From positions 11,109 through 75,108 of the forward strand of contig NZ_CP011520.2 of the NCBI RefSeq assembly GCF_000972785.3: 64,000 nucleotides of DNA. Reading direction: 5' to 3'. The first letter of the stretch is position 1; the number at the start of each line of letters is the position of its first letter. The notes beneath the pieces were generated by a model. It saw only the letters and a program-made list of their open reading frames with translations, did no database searches and was not told where the DNA came from. A program made the translations under genes and the position numbers. Below, piece by piece: positions 9,129 through 17,619 of the stretch. Source of the DNA: Pandoraea oxalativorans. Its GTDB lineage: Bacteria > Pseudomonadota > Gammaproteobacteria > Burkholderiales > Burkholderiaceae.

Positions 9129-12096
9129 TTCGCCGTGGTCGATTTTGCGGCGCGCAGCGGTCTGAAGCGCCCCTTGGCAACACGTTTGTTGGCATGCCAT
9201 ACGTAGTCGCCGGTCAGGTTGATGTGATTCCAGCCGAGCGGCGCGACGTGCGGGATCAGACTCTCGTCGACCTCGCGCTGCTGCCGCAAGGCGGCAATTG
9301 AACGTTCCAGATACACTGTGTTCCACAGCGTGATCGCAGCCACAACCAGATTCAGGCCGCTGGCCCGGTAGCGCTGGTTCTCATACGAACGGTCCCGTAT
9401 CTCACCTAGACGATAGAAGAACACCGCCCGCGCCAGAGAGTTTCGGGCCTCGCCCTTGTTCAGCCCGGCGGACACGCGCCGACGCAGCGCCGGATCCTGG
9501 AGCCACTTTAGCGTGAACAGTGTACGTTCGATGCGACCGAGCTCGCGCAAGCCGGCAGCCAGACCATTCTGCCGGGGATACGCGCTCAGCTTGCGCAGGA
9601 TGAGCGAAGCTGTCACCGTACCTTGCTGGATGGATGCAGCCAGGCGAACTGCCTCCGGGAATTCCCGTTCGATCAGTTTCCGGCTGATCGAGCCGCCGAT
9701 CAGCGACGACAGCGCCGGCCAGTCGCCCGGCTTGCCGGGCACATACAGGTTCTTGTCCGCCAGATCCGCGATGCGTGGCGCGAACTCGAAGCCAAGGAAG
9801 GGGCACAGCCCAAACACGTGATCGGTGAAGCCTGCAGTGTCCGTATAGTGTTCCTCGATGCGCAACTCAGACTCGTGATACAGCAAGCCGTCAAGCACAT
9901 GCGTGGCGTCCCGCACGGGGGAATTGATAACCTTGGTGTGGAACGGCGCGTACTGATCGGAGATATGCGTATAGAACAGTACGCCTGGTTCGGTGCCATA
10001 TTTCGCGTTCCGATATCCTGCAGCTTGGCCGTGGCCACCGGCACGGAATCGCTGACCATCTGACGAAGAGGTGGTGCCTTCGCCCCAGTACGCGGCGAAG
10101 GGCAAGCCATGCTGATAGTTGACCAGCTCAGCCAGCCCTTTCTGGTAGGTTTCGTCGCGGATATACCAGGCTACCAGCCATGATAGTTTTGCGGCGCTCG
10201 TGCCAGGACAGGCGTCGGCCATTTTTTCGAGGCCAAGGTTGAATGCGTCAGCGAGAATGGCAGTCAGTAGTAGCGTCCGGTCCGGCGGCTCAGCCTCGCT
10301 TTTCAGGTGCGTGAAGTTCCGCGTGAAATCGGTCCACTGATCGACCTCGAGCAACAGATCCGTGATCTTCACGCGGGGCATCAGGTCATAGGCCTGCTGC
10401 GTAAGAGTGTCTGCCTCCGCCGGCGTCGCGTCATCCAGTGACGTGATCTTGAGCCCCTTGTCGTTCAGTTCGACGTCCGGCAAAACGCCAGCCGCCGCGA
10501 GCCGTGCAGTTTCATCGAGTGCTTCGCGCAAGCGCTCGATCCTGTCGTCAAGATAGCGTGTTGCCGACGTGTCAATCGCCAGCCCGAGCCGGCTTTCCCG
10601 CTGCTGTTCGTCGAACATCGCGCGCGGCATCAGATATTCACCGAAATCCTTGAACTGGCGGCTGCCGATTACCGATACATCACCCGAGCGAAGCGCGTTC
10701 TTCAGCTCGCTCATAGCCGCGAGTTCGTAGAACTTCCGATCGATGCCACCATCCTTGAACACGAACCGCTCCCAACGCGGCTTGACGAAGCCTTTCGGTG
10801 CGTCGGCAGGCACCTTGCGGACGCGGCATGATTCATCGCACGCAATGTCCCGATCGCATCCATCAGATCCTGCCGGGCGGGCGCCGCCCGGAAATCGAAG
10901 GTGTCGAGGAAAGTCGGAGAATAGCGTCGCAACTGCGTGTAGTGGTCAACGAGCAGTGCCGTCGAATCGAATTCCGCTTCACGCGCAAGCTGTTCCGCTT
11001 CTCGCACACTTGCGGCAAACGTCTCCCACGGCACGATGGCCTCGATCGCCCGAAACGGATCGTCGCCGGTTTCCTTTGCAGCGATCAGTGCTGCACCGAC
11101 TTTCGCATAAAGACGCACCTTGTCATTGACGGCTTTTCCCTCGGCCGCGAAGCGCTTTTCATACTTGTGCTTGGCCTTGGTGAAGAACGATCCGATCAGG
11201 CGATCATGCAGGTTGAGAATTTCATCGGTTAGCGTCGCGACCGTGTCGAGCAGAATCGCGACCAGCGTGGCGTGACGCCGATCAGTTTCATATTCTTCGA
11301 TCTGGTAGACCGCAGTTTGTCCACCTTCACGCGCTAGACGCAGTAGCCGGTTCTGATGGACATCGCGGCCAATGCCCGGCGGCAAAGCCAGTGCCCGAAT
11401 GGCCCGCAAGCGCTCGATATGAGCCAGCACGGCTTTTGCGCTCGGCTCGCCGGGCGATTGCCGTAACCAGGCCAGTCTGCTAACGGGCCGATCGGACAGC
11501 AACGACAGAAGCCGATCGAGTGATGTGCGCTGTTCAACCGTCAACGGCGCGGTCAGCAGCCGGAACACTTCGCGCTGCGCGCGGGTGGCCACGGTGGCAC
11601 ACAGTTTTTCGAGCGCAGCCACCGGCGGCAACAGTACGCGCTGGCGTCGAAGTTCGTCCACGGCGGCCTGCGCAAGCACGATGCCCTGTGTGGTCTGCAT
11701 CGCAACCGGCAAGAGCAATTCGACCAGCGCGCGATAGTGCTGTCGGCCGAATTGCGCCAGGCCCAGCCTGGCCAGGAGTTCCTGCAGATGTTCGCGGCGC
11801 GTTTCGTCACGCGTCGCGTACACGTCCCACACCGCCGGTGTGACACCCAATTGTGCAGCGACGATACCGATGATCGGAGCATGCGGCTTTTCGGCCGGCC
11901 CCAGTACCCGACCCGGAAAGCGCAGGTAAATCATCAGCACCGCAATGCCGAGCCGGTTGTGGCCACCTCGATGCTGGCGTACGAACGCGAAGTCCTCCGC
12001 CGACAACGTGGCCAGGCGAATCAGTTCGCTTTCGTCTTCCGGGAAAGTGAACAGCTGGAATCGCTGAGCAGCGGTGAGCAGTTCCCGGCGGGGCAT
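9122..12096 (-). pseudogene. tnpA: Tn3-family transposase TnpA, one frameshift
   Basis: Two overlapping frames give a complete Tn3 transposase of about 990 residues. The N-terminal 420 residues (MPRRELLTAAQRFQLF...) read from 12096 to about 10830. The catalytic C-terminal part ([16 protein letters not shown]...) reads on in another frame to 9122. The break is one base between about 10820 and 10835, at the N-terminal DUF4158 to DDE transition. The DDE part has the usual blocks, such as [10 protein letters not shown] and [13 protein letters not shown] NTVYLERSI. As it stands no active enzyme would be made unless the ribosome slips or the base is a sequence error. It starts 3 bases after the tnpR stop. 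Confidence 0.85.
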
Positions 12097-12099
12097 AGT

Positions 12100-12660
12100 T
12101 CACCTCGTCGAGCGAAGGTACTGATACAGCGTTTCGCGGCTAACACCAAATTCACGAGCGATCTGGGCTTTGCGTTCGCCGGCATCCACGCGACGGCGAA
12201 GGTCGGCAACCTGCGCGTCGGACAAAGCCGGCTTACGACCGCGATAGGCGCCGCGTTGCTGCGCCAGGGCGATACCCTCACGCTGGCGTTCGCGAATCAG
12301 CGCACGTTCGAATTCGGTGAATGCCCCCATGACCGATAACATCAGATTCGCCATCGGCGAGTCCTCGCCCGTGAACGTCAAGCATTCCTTGGAGAACTCG
12401 ATGCGCACGCCGCGTTGGGTCAGCGCCTGCACGACATGGCGCAGGTCGTCCAGATTCCGCGCGAGCCGGTCCATGCTATGCACGACTATCGTGTCGCCGC
12501 TGCGCACGAACGTCATCATTGCGTCGAGCTGCGGCCGCTTCGTGTCTTTCCCCGACGCCCAGTCGGTAAAGGTGCGATCAAGCACGACGCCGTCGAGCTG
12601 GCGCTCGGCGTTCTGCTCGAACGAGCTGACCCGCACGTATCCGACCCGCTGACCGTTCAT
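12100..12660 (-). CDS. tnpR: Serine resolvase/invertase of the Tn3 element
   Basis: A 186-residue serine recombinase. The catalytic Ser12 is in YVRVSS, and the DRLARN and GAFTEFERALIRERQREG blocks are present. A helix-turn-helix (KAQIAREFGVSRETLYQYL) closes the protein. It resolves cointegrates made by TnpA at the res site, which lies just upstream. It is transcribed with tnpA, with 3 bases between the stop and the tnpA start. Length and motifs are normal for the family, so it should be active. Confidence 0.92.
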   Translation of the reverse strand: MNGQRVGYVRVSSFEQNAERQLDGVVLDRTFTDWASGKDTKRPQLDAMMTFVRSGDTIVVHSMDRLARNLDDLRHVVQALTQRGVRIEFSKECLTFTGEDSPMANLMLSVMGAFTEFERALIRERQREGIALAQQRGAYRGRKPALSDAQVADLRRRVDAGERKAQIAREFGVSRETLYQYLRSTR

Positions 12661-12800
12661 GGCGAATTTCCGACGAAGGTGTCAGCCTGAAATCTATGAC
12701 TTCGGCGACTCCGCGTCAAACAATTGTCAGGACGGCCCTATCCTGACGAATCTGACGGTCTAGCCTGACATCAGGTTAGGGTATGCTTCAATCTGACAAC
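12661..12800. promoter_or_regulatory. Probable res site and tnpR promoter region
   Basis: The region upstream of tnpR holds several TGTCAG / CTGACA-type half sites in both directions (for example around 12679, 12725, 12743 and 12765), as in Tn3/Tn21 res sites. Exact subsites cannot be drawn with certainty. Confidence 0.6.
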
Positions 12801-12917
12801 TGCCTGCGGACAAAGGCCGTGAGCCGACCCACGACGCTCGCCACGGGACGGGGGCCGGCCTGCCTCGCCGACAATCGACCTCTTGCCGATCCACTGCTCC
12901 AATGCTTACCGCGCGCG

Positions 12918-13301
12918 TCACTGGATCGGCGGCACCACGCCAAGCTTTTCCGCTAGCATCCTTTCGTATACACCGAAGTGCAGGTCGACCTCCTCCTGCG
13001 TAACGACGGTCACAACAATGTTGATTTGCGCCAGTTGCAGGCCGAGCACCGTCGCGATCGCCGCTTCCAGCTGCGGCGCGCATAGCCGGTCCTCGGCGAA
13101 GGTGGTGCCAACCGCAATCTCGTAAGCGGATTCCTGCCGCAATACCACTTCAACCAGCCGCGCACGGGCGCTCATGTTGCTGTCGATCGCCAGTCGGATT
13201 ACTTCAACCGCCGTGTGCATCGTCTCGGTCGGGAAACCCTTTGTTGAGCGCAACCGGATTCGGTGCTGGCCAAGGGTCAGCCAATCGTATTCGAATTCCA
13301 T
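12918..13301 (-). CDS. Unknown 127-residue protein inside the transposon
   Basis: The frame starts MEFEYDWLTLGQHRIRLRS after a GAGGAC ribosome site and ends at 12918. It has no signal peptide, membrane segment or motif that I recognise. It is predicted soluble, mixed alpha/beta, with an acidic C-terminal third. It faces away from the heat-shock genes and shares their upstream region, so it may be co-regulated or may be an older passenger. Codon use is like the neighbours. Function unknown. Confidence 0.55.
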   Translation of the reverse strand: MEFEYDWLTLGQHRIRLRSTKGFPTETMHTAVEVIRLAIDSNMSARARLVEVVLRQESAYEIAVGTTFAEDRLCAPQLEAAIATVLGLQLAQINIVVTVVTQEEVDLHFGVYERMLAEKLGVVPPIQ

Positions 13302-13384
13302 GGTGTCCTCGCATGGTCCGTCAGGAGCGTCGTGAAGATAGGGATTTGGCCATCCGAATTCAAGAACAGAAAATCACAATACCC

Positions 13385-13412
13385 CTTGAAATTTCCGCGC
13401 AAGATCCTATCT
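13385..13412 (+). promoter_or_regulatory. Sigma-32 (heat-shock) type promoter
   Basis: CTTGAAA (13385-13391), a 14-base spacer and CCTATCT (13406-13412) match the heat-shock consensus CTTGAAA-N13/14-CCCCATnT well. It lies about 135 bases ahead of the first hsp20 start and would drive all three hsp20 genes. Confidence 0.7.
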
Positions 13413-13513
13413 TGAATGCCGCTCAGGCAGTCGCGCCAGCAGTCCGGCGCGCTGCGTGTTTCGATTTGTTTGCCCGCAGCACGGCAGACGGACTGGAGCG
13501 CGTAGGCCGGTTC

Positions 13514-13549
13514 GTCTTCCTGCTGGTTTTGAAGGAGGAAATGACCATG
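13514..13549 (+). promoter_or_regulatory. Possible RNA thermometer hiding the hsp20 ribosome site
   Basis: GTCTTCCT (13514-13521) can pair with AGGAA and, after a 2-base bulge, GAC (13536-13545). This covers the Shine-Dalgarno sequence. Short unstable helices of this kind control many hsp20 leaders (ROSE, fourU). Seen by eye only; no folding was run. Confidence 0.35.
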
Positions 13550-13990
13550 AGCGATCTCTACTTCGGGACCGACCTTTTCGGCGAGTTCGACCGTCTGCAA
13601 CGGCAGATGGCGAGCCTCTTCGGCGGTTTCCCTTCCAGCATCCGTTCCGGGCGCTTCGGTGCCTTCCCGCAGGTCAACATCGGCTCGACTGACGACTCTA
13701 TCGAGGTCGTCGCGTTCGCGCCGGGTGTCGATCCCAAAAACCTCGACGTATCGATCGACAAGGGGCTGCTGACCATCAGCGGCGAGCGCCAGACCGCACA
13801 GCCGGACGCGGCCAGCGACGACGCCCGTACCTATGCGCAGGAACGGTTCGTCGGCGCTTTCAGGCGCGTCATTGAACTGCCACAGCATGCGGACCCCGAC
13901 AAGGTCACGGCGCAGTACAGCAATGGCTGCCTGACCGTGAGCATTGGCAAGCGGGAAACATCAAAACCGCGAGCCATCACCGTTCAATGA
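13547..13990 (+). CDS. Small heat-shock protein (Hsp20/alpha-crystallin), first of three
   Basis: A 147-residue protein starting MSDLYFGTDLFGEFDRLQRQM. The alpha-crystallin domain spans about 40-135, with the A-x-x-x-G-V-x-x-x-x-L block (AFAPGVDPKNLDVSI) and a short C-terminal tail. It acts as an ATP-independent holdase for unfolding proteins in the cytoplasm. The ATG at 13547 is chosen over the one at 13541 because AGGAGG is 8 bases away from the former and only 2 from the latter. It sits behind the heat-shock promoter at 13385 and 28 bases ahead of the second hsp20 gene. Carriage on a transposon points to transferable stress tolerance. Confidence 0.9.
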   Translation: MSDLYFGTDLFGEFDRLQRQMASLFGGFPSSIRSGRFGAFPQVNIGSTDDSIEVVAFAPGVDPKNLDVSIDKGLLTISGERQTAQPDAASDDARTYAQERFVGAFRRVIELPQHADPDKVTAQYSNGCLTVSIGKRETSKPRAITVQ

Positions 13991-14018
13991 AACCTGTCGC
14001 AGAACTGAGGAGGACATC

Positions 14019-14426
14019 ATGAACGACACGACAGAACTTGCCAGGAAAGATGAAACGGCGGTGGCCCGTCGCGAAGACGACCAGTCGCAACGTCGGATCA
14101 CGCTAACGCCGCCCGTGGACATCTTCGAGGATAGCCAGGGCGTCACCCTGTGGGCAGATCTGCCCGGCGTGACAAAGGACCGGCTCGATGTGAAGGTGCA
14201 CGATGGCACCCTGTACATCGAGGCCGAGGCGGTCGTGCCCACGCCGGCGGGGCTGCGCCTGCAACACGCGGAGATTCGCCAACCTCACTTCGCGCGGGCG
14301 TTCTCTCTTGGGGCCGACTTCGACGCAACGAAAATCGACGCAAACCTGAAGGACGGCGTGCTGAAGCTGACCATACCGCGCCGCGACGAAGCCCGTCCGC
14401 GCCGGATCGAAGTGCGTACGAACTGA
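14019..14426 (+). CDS. Small heat-shock protein (Hsp20), second of three
   Basis: A 135-residue Hsp20. After a charged N-terminal 30 residues, the alpha-crystallin domain runs from PPVDIFEDSQGVTLWADLPGV to the conserved DGVLKLTIPRRDE block near the end. The ATG at 14019 is preceded by GAGGAGG. The gap to the previous hsp20 stop is 28 bases, so co-transcription is likely. It differs strongly in its N-terminus from the first and third copies, so the three are old paralogues rather than recent duplicates. They probably form mixed oligomers, which is common in this family but not shown here. Confidence 0.9.
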   Translation: MNDTTELARKDETAVARREDDQSQRRITLTPPVDIFEDSQGVTLWADLPGVTKDRLDVKVHDGTLYIEAEAVVPTPAGLRLQHAEIRQPHFARAFSLGADFDATKIDANLKDGVLKLTIPRRDEARPRRIEVRTN

Positions 14427-14462
14427 AGTCAGCACGCGGGCAGCAATGACAGGGAGAAAACC

Positions 14463-14486
14463 GGTGGTGGTCGTCTGACCGCCACC
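14463..14486 (+). promoter_or_regulatory. Intercistronic hairpin between the second and third hsp20 genes
   Basis: A 10-bp stem with one G-U pair (GGTGGTGGTC / GACCGCCACC) and a 4-base loop. No T-run follows, so it is more likely an mRNA-stability or processing hairpin than a terminator. Confidence 0.5.
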
Positions 14487-14586
14487 ATCCGACCGGGGAG
14501 GCCCGGATGCGGGACGTTAAGTGTCGGTAGGCGGCGGAGTCGCGGCTTCAATATCCCCCCCCTGCCAGACCGTAGAGGAGGATATG

Positions 14587-15150
14587 ATGAACACAGACCT
14601 GAAGAAGTGGAACCCCTTCAAGTTCCTTCGTGGCGCGGGGCGCAAGTCCGATGCGGACAGCCCGGAAAGTCCCCCACCGAGCGAACAGTGGCGTGCCTCG
14701 TGGCCTGACATTCCACGACTTTTCTCGCGCGACCCGTGGCGTGCAGTGGAGGAGTTCTTTCATGACCCGTTTGCAGGCCGTGGTGCGCTCGAACGATGGT
14801 TTGGCGATTTCAGTTCATCGCGCTTCCAGCCACGCATCGACGTGGTCGATGAGGGGCAGGTGCTGCGCGTAACCGTCGAACTGCCCGGAATGGAGCGGGA
14901 GGATCTGAACGTCACCGTGGAGGATGGGGCGCTCGTATTGCGCGGCGAGAAAAAGCAGGACGTGCACAGCGAGGAAGACGGCTGCTACCGGCTTGAGCGC
15001 GCCTATGGAAGCTTCGTGCGCACGATCCCGATGCCGGAAAATGCCGACCCTGATCACGCCCTGGCAAAGTTCGACAACGGCGTGCTCACGTTGACCGTAC
15101 CGAAATCGGAGCCGTCGAGATCCGCGAGCCGCACCATCGATATCGGCTAG
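14587..15150 (+). CDS. Small heat-shock protein (Hsp20), third of three, extended N-terminus
   Basis: A 187-residue Hsp20 with a longer N-terminal arm (about 75 residues, Pro/Ser-rich then FFHDPF). The crystallin domain follows (RIDVVDEGQVLRVTVELPGM...NGVLTLTVPKSE). Two adjacent ATGs stand at 14584 and 14587. AGGAGG is 5 bases from the second and 2 from the first, so 14587 is preferred. It lies 160 bases after the second hsp20 with a hairpin between, so it may be transcribed with the others or in part separately. It is the last protein gene before the tRNA in the transposon. Confidence 0.88.
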   Translation: MNTDLKKWNPFKFLRGAGRKSDADSPESPPPSEQWRASWPDIPRLFSRDPWRAVEEFFHDPFAGRGALERWFGDFSSSRFQPRIDVVDEGQVLRVTVELPGMEREDLNVTVEDGALVLRGEKKQDVHSEEDGCYRLERAYGSFVRTIPMPENADPDHALAKFDNGVLTLTVPKSEPSRSASRTIDIG

Positions 15151-15194
15151 GGGCAAAGAAAATCGCCGGTAGGGGATGGATATCGGGGCGAACC

Positions 15195-15270
15195 GGGCCG
15201 TTAGCTCAGCTGGTAGAGCAGCGGACTTTTAATCCGTTGGTCACTGGTTCGAATCCAGTACGGCCTACCC
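15195..15270 (+). tRNA. tRNA-Lys (anticodon TTT)
   Basis: A complete cloverleaf can be drawn. The acceptor stem is GGGCCGT / ACGGCCT, the anticodon loop CTTTTAA carries TTT, the T-loop is GGTTCGAATCC, and the discriminator is A at 15267. The three bases after it are CCC rather than the CCA that is usually encoded in this group, so the last base has changed or the 3' end has recombined. The gene lies inside the Tn3-family transposon, 155 bases from its right end. Confidence 0.95.
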
Positions 15271-15387
15271 CTGTGTACACGATTGTGTCAGACATTGCAC
15301 GCGCGACAGGACAGGATGCCAGGCGGCCGGTCAGGGGGAGTAAGGATCTTTTCAGGCCGTCAGGACGAGCTGTGGTCTCAGCTCGCC

Positions 15388-15425
15388 GCTAACGTACGTA
15401 AAAATCCGTTTCTTGAGGGCACCCC
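15388..15425 (-). repeat. Right terminal inverted repeat of the Tn3-family element
   Basis: Read on the minus strand from 15425 it is GGGGTGCCCTCAAGAAACGG followed by ATTTTTACGTACGTTAGC, matching the left end with a few changes near the inside. Confidence 0.9.
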
Positions 15426-15563
15426 CAAGAGGCCGCACGCCTCGTCAACAGAGGGATGTATTCCGCCGTGAGCATGGCGAGCGCAGAACATGGGTTGCCT
15501 GAGCTAGACACGGCCTGGGATGGTACGGCAGCAGGGGAGGGGATGGCGTGGTCAGGCGCAGGC

Positions 15564-15893
15564 TTACGAGAAAAGCTCGGCGTGGGTGCCGCTGCGCACG
15601 AACACCACCAAGCCGCTCTTGCCCGCGTCGTCGAGTGTGTAGATCAGTAGGAAGTCGCCACCGATATGGCACTCACGATGGCCTGTCCAGTCCCCCGTGA
15701 GCGGGTGATCGAGCCATTCGGGCGGCAGTGGCCCGTCGTTGGCGATTAGCAGCGTCATGGCTTCTTTCAGTCGGTTCATGTCGTACCGACCGGAGTGAGA
15801 CAGACGCTGCCAATCCTTGAGGAAGTCCCGGGTGTAATCCGAAGCGCGAGGCAGCTTCGCCCGCTTACTTGCGGTTGGCTTCTTCGAGGGCAT
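15564..15893 (-). CDS. yafQ: YafQ-type mRNA interferase toxin
   Basis: A 109-residue RelE/YafQ-superfamily toxin. The C-terminal part has the catalytic-type residues of YafQ: HPLTGDWTGHRECHIGGDFLLIY supplies His and Asp residues, and RSGTHAELF supplies the late His and Phe. YafQ cuts mRNA on the ribosome. The gene overlaps the antitoxin gene upstream by 29 bases, giving translational coupling. Compared with E. coli YafQ it has about 15 extra Lys/Arg-rich N-terminal residues; an internal start is possible. The pair is expected to stabilise this DNA segment. Confidence 0.88.
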   Translation of the reverse strand: MPSKKPTASKRAKLPRASDYTRDFLKDWQRLSHSGRYDMNRLKEAMTLLIANDGPLPPEWLDHPLTGDWTGHRECHIGGDFLLIYTLDDAGKSGLVVFVRSGTHAELFS

Positions 15894-16146
15894 TTAGCAA
15901 CGCGTCAGCGGTGGCAAAGCGAGCGCGGCGGTTCTTGATAAGCTCGTCGGCCTCTGCAAGGGCGGCGCGGGTGGTGGCGTTGGGCGCCTTGAGCGCGAAC
16001 GGCAATTCCTGGTCAGCGACAACACGGGTCAGGAACACGCGGATCGCATCGGAAACGGTCAGGCCCATCGCGGCCAGCGTTTCCGCCGCCTGCACCTTGA
16101 TGTTCTCGTCCACGCGCACGTGAACCATAGTGGTGGTTGCCGCCAT
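15865..16146 (-). CDS. dinJ: DinJ/RelB-type antitoxin
   Basis: A 93-residue ribbon-helix-helix antitoxin. MVHVRVDENIKVQAAETLAAMGL forms the beta strand and helix of the DNA-binding part, and AIRVFLTRVV is the typical DinJ/RelB helix. The C-terminal region wraps the toxin. The start ATG lies 23 bases downstream (in the direction of transcription) of a perfect palindrome that is very likely its operator. It is the first gene of the operon. Confidence 0.9.
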   Translation of the reverse strand: MAATTTMVHVRVDENIKVQAAETLAAMGLTVSDAIRVFLTRVVADQELPFALKAPNATTRAALAEADELIKNRRARFATADALLNALEEANRK

Positions 16147-16169
16147 GATGGACTCCTAGCGAGATGTGT

Positions 16170-16188
16170 TGAGATACATTGTATCTCA
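16170..16188 (-). promoter_or_regulatory. Operator palindrome of the dinJ-yafQ operon
   Basis: TGAGATACATTGTATCTCA is a 19-bp perfect palindrome around one central base, just upstream of dinJ. RelB/DinJ antitoxins repress their operons at such sites. Confidence 0.8.
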
Positions 16189-16524
16189 TGACGCGGGCCA
16201 TTTCAAGGCAAAGCCGCGGGATGGCCACTTCGACCCCCGCCACGCCCGAGCGGCCGAGGCAGGGCGTTCATGATAAAAAGCGTTCTCAGCTAACGATTAA
16301 CATTACTCCAAGCCGCGGTTCGACGCAGTTCTACGCGGCGGGCGCTACGGCATGCCGGATATCCGGGGCTTTCTGCCCGTATGGGGTCATGAGCGCCCTG
16401 CCGGTTTCACCGATCCCGCGAACGCGCTTCTCCGTTGCCACATGTTTTGGTCAGAATCCGCAAGCCCAGCGCGGCTGACGATGGTATCCATGGGTTTCGC
16501 TCCTGTATGTCCGAGGCCCTTTCG
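16189..16524. other. Intergenic region, no gene seen
   Basis: Mixed composition between the toxin-antitoxin operon and the broken parB-like gene. No convincing coding frame, RNA or repeat. Confidence 0.4.
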
Positions 16525-17615
16525 ATGCACTTTTCGCAGCTCCCCCCGACGGGATCGGCCCCGACCACTGGATACGCCGGTCAAGTCCCGCGCGGGTGCG
16601 CCGAGGCGCTTGGCGCGATACTGGCTACGGTCGACTTCCGTCGTAAGGCAATGGTCAACGCCGCTCATGAGGGGCTGCAGGCGTCGGCGCTGACGATCTT
16701 TCCCCCTGAGACCTTTGACGGCATGGATCCCGAGGGGGTCGGGCGCGCGCTCGCCTCCCTGATGCTGTGTGACTTCGCCGCGCAACGGAACCAGACGACA
16801 CAGTGGATTGAGCCCGACCGCGACGACGTCCTCAGGACACTGGCCGTGCGTCTCACGCCCACTGGGCAGGAGGCGCTGCTGCAAAGCCTTGAGAACCGTC
16901 AGGGTGATAACGCGTTTTCCAACTACTTCGCCCACGCCGACGGCCAATACTTCGCGCAGGCCGACGCGTATTGTCTGGCTGGCCACTTGTACTTCCAGCG
17001 GGCAGGCAGCCCCCTGTTGGCAGGGAGCATCGACAAGACGCCTGAGGACGCCAGTGCGCAGGCCGCCAGAGACTACTTGAAGGCAGCCGACCCAACCCAG
17101 CACCTGATGCTGGTTCCGCTGTCCCGGCTGCGCTCGGGCCGGTCCAGGCGCAACGTACGCACGACACCGCGCCTGTCGATTCCCAAGTTGGCCGCGGGTA
17201 TTTCGCGCGTTAGCCTGCTGCAAAAACCTTACCGTGTTTGCCGCTGCCGACGGCAAGCCCTACGAAGTCGTCGCGGGCGATCGCCGCCTGAGCGCGTCAA
17301 AGCTGCTGGCGAAGAAAAAGCCCATCCCCGCCGATCACAAAGTGCCGTGCCTGCTCGTCGCCGATGCGTCGGCCCGTACCGTAAGCCTTGCCGAGAACGT
17401 GCAGCGCGAGGCCATGCACCCGGCCGACCAGTTCGTCGCCTTCGCCGCATTGGTTAAAGAAGGTCGTCCCGTGGAAGACATTGCCGCTGTTTTCGGCGTG
17501 TCCCCGCTGGTCGTGCAGCGACGCCTGAAACTCGCGAACGTCTCGCCGCGTTTGCTGGCCGACTACCGCAACGACTCGCCGGACGCGCCGACGCTGGAGC
17601 AATTAATGGTGCTGC
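16525..17615 (+). pseudogene. ParB/RepB-like plasmid protein, frameshifted and cut by an IS
   Basis: From about 17085 the frame reads like the N-terminus of large ParB-domain plasmid proteins of Burkholderia (DYLKAADPTQHLMLVPLSRL, RNVR, SIPKLAAGISRVSLLQ). It then jumps frame near 17225 and continues (AAADGKPYEVVAGDRRLSA, SLAENVQREAMHPADQFVAF, FGVSPLVVQRRLKLANVSP), which is the ParB nuclease/partition core with the GxRR box and helix-turn-helix. At 17616 the IS701-family element interrupts it and the rest is not found after the IS. The part before 17085 (about 185 residues) is open in the same frame but I do not recognise it; it may be a separate fused gene. Confidence 0.75.
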
Positions 17616-17619
17616 TTAG

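Larger units (their letters stand above)
9089..15425. mobile_element. Tn3-family transposon carrying small heat-shock genes and a tRNA
   Basis: It is bounded by inverted repeats starting GGGGTGCCCTCAAGAAACGG at 9089 and ending with the reverse complement at 15425 (6,337 bp). It contains tnpA (frameshifted), tnpR, a res-like region, an unknown gene, three hsp20 genes and tRNA-Lys. The ends match over about 38 bp apart from a few bases. The 5-bp flanks (GCGTA and CAAGA) differ, so no target duplication remains. The element may be old or rearranged, or one end may have recombined. Confidence 0.9.

Noticed and set aside
15195..15270. tRNA-Lys as attachment site for the integrase at 6555
   Set aside because: The tRNA lies 6 kb away inside a different element, and no copy of its 3' end was seen near the integrase.
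9084..15430. 5-bp target duplication of the Tn3 element
   Set aside because: The flanks are GCGTA and CAAGA, so there is no duplication to report.
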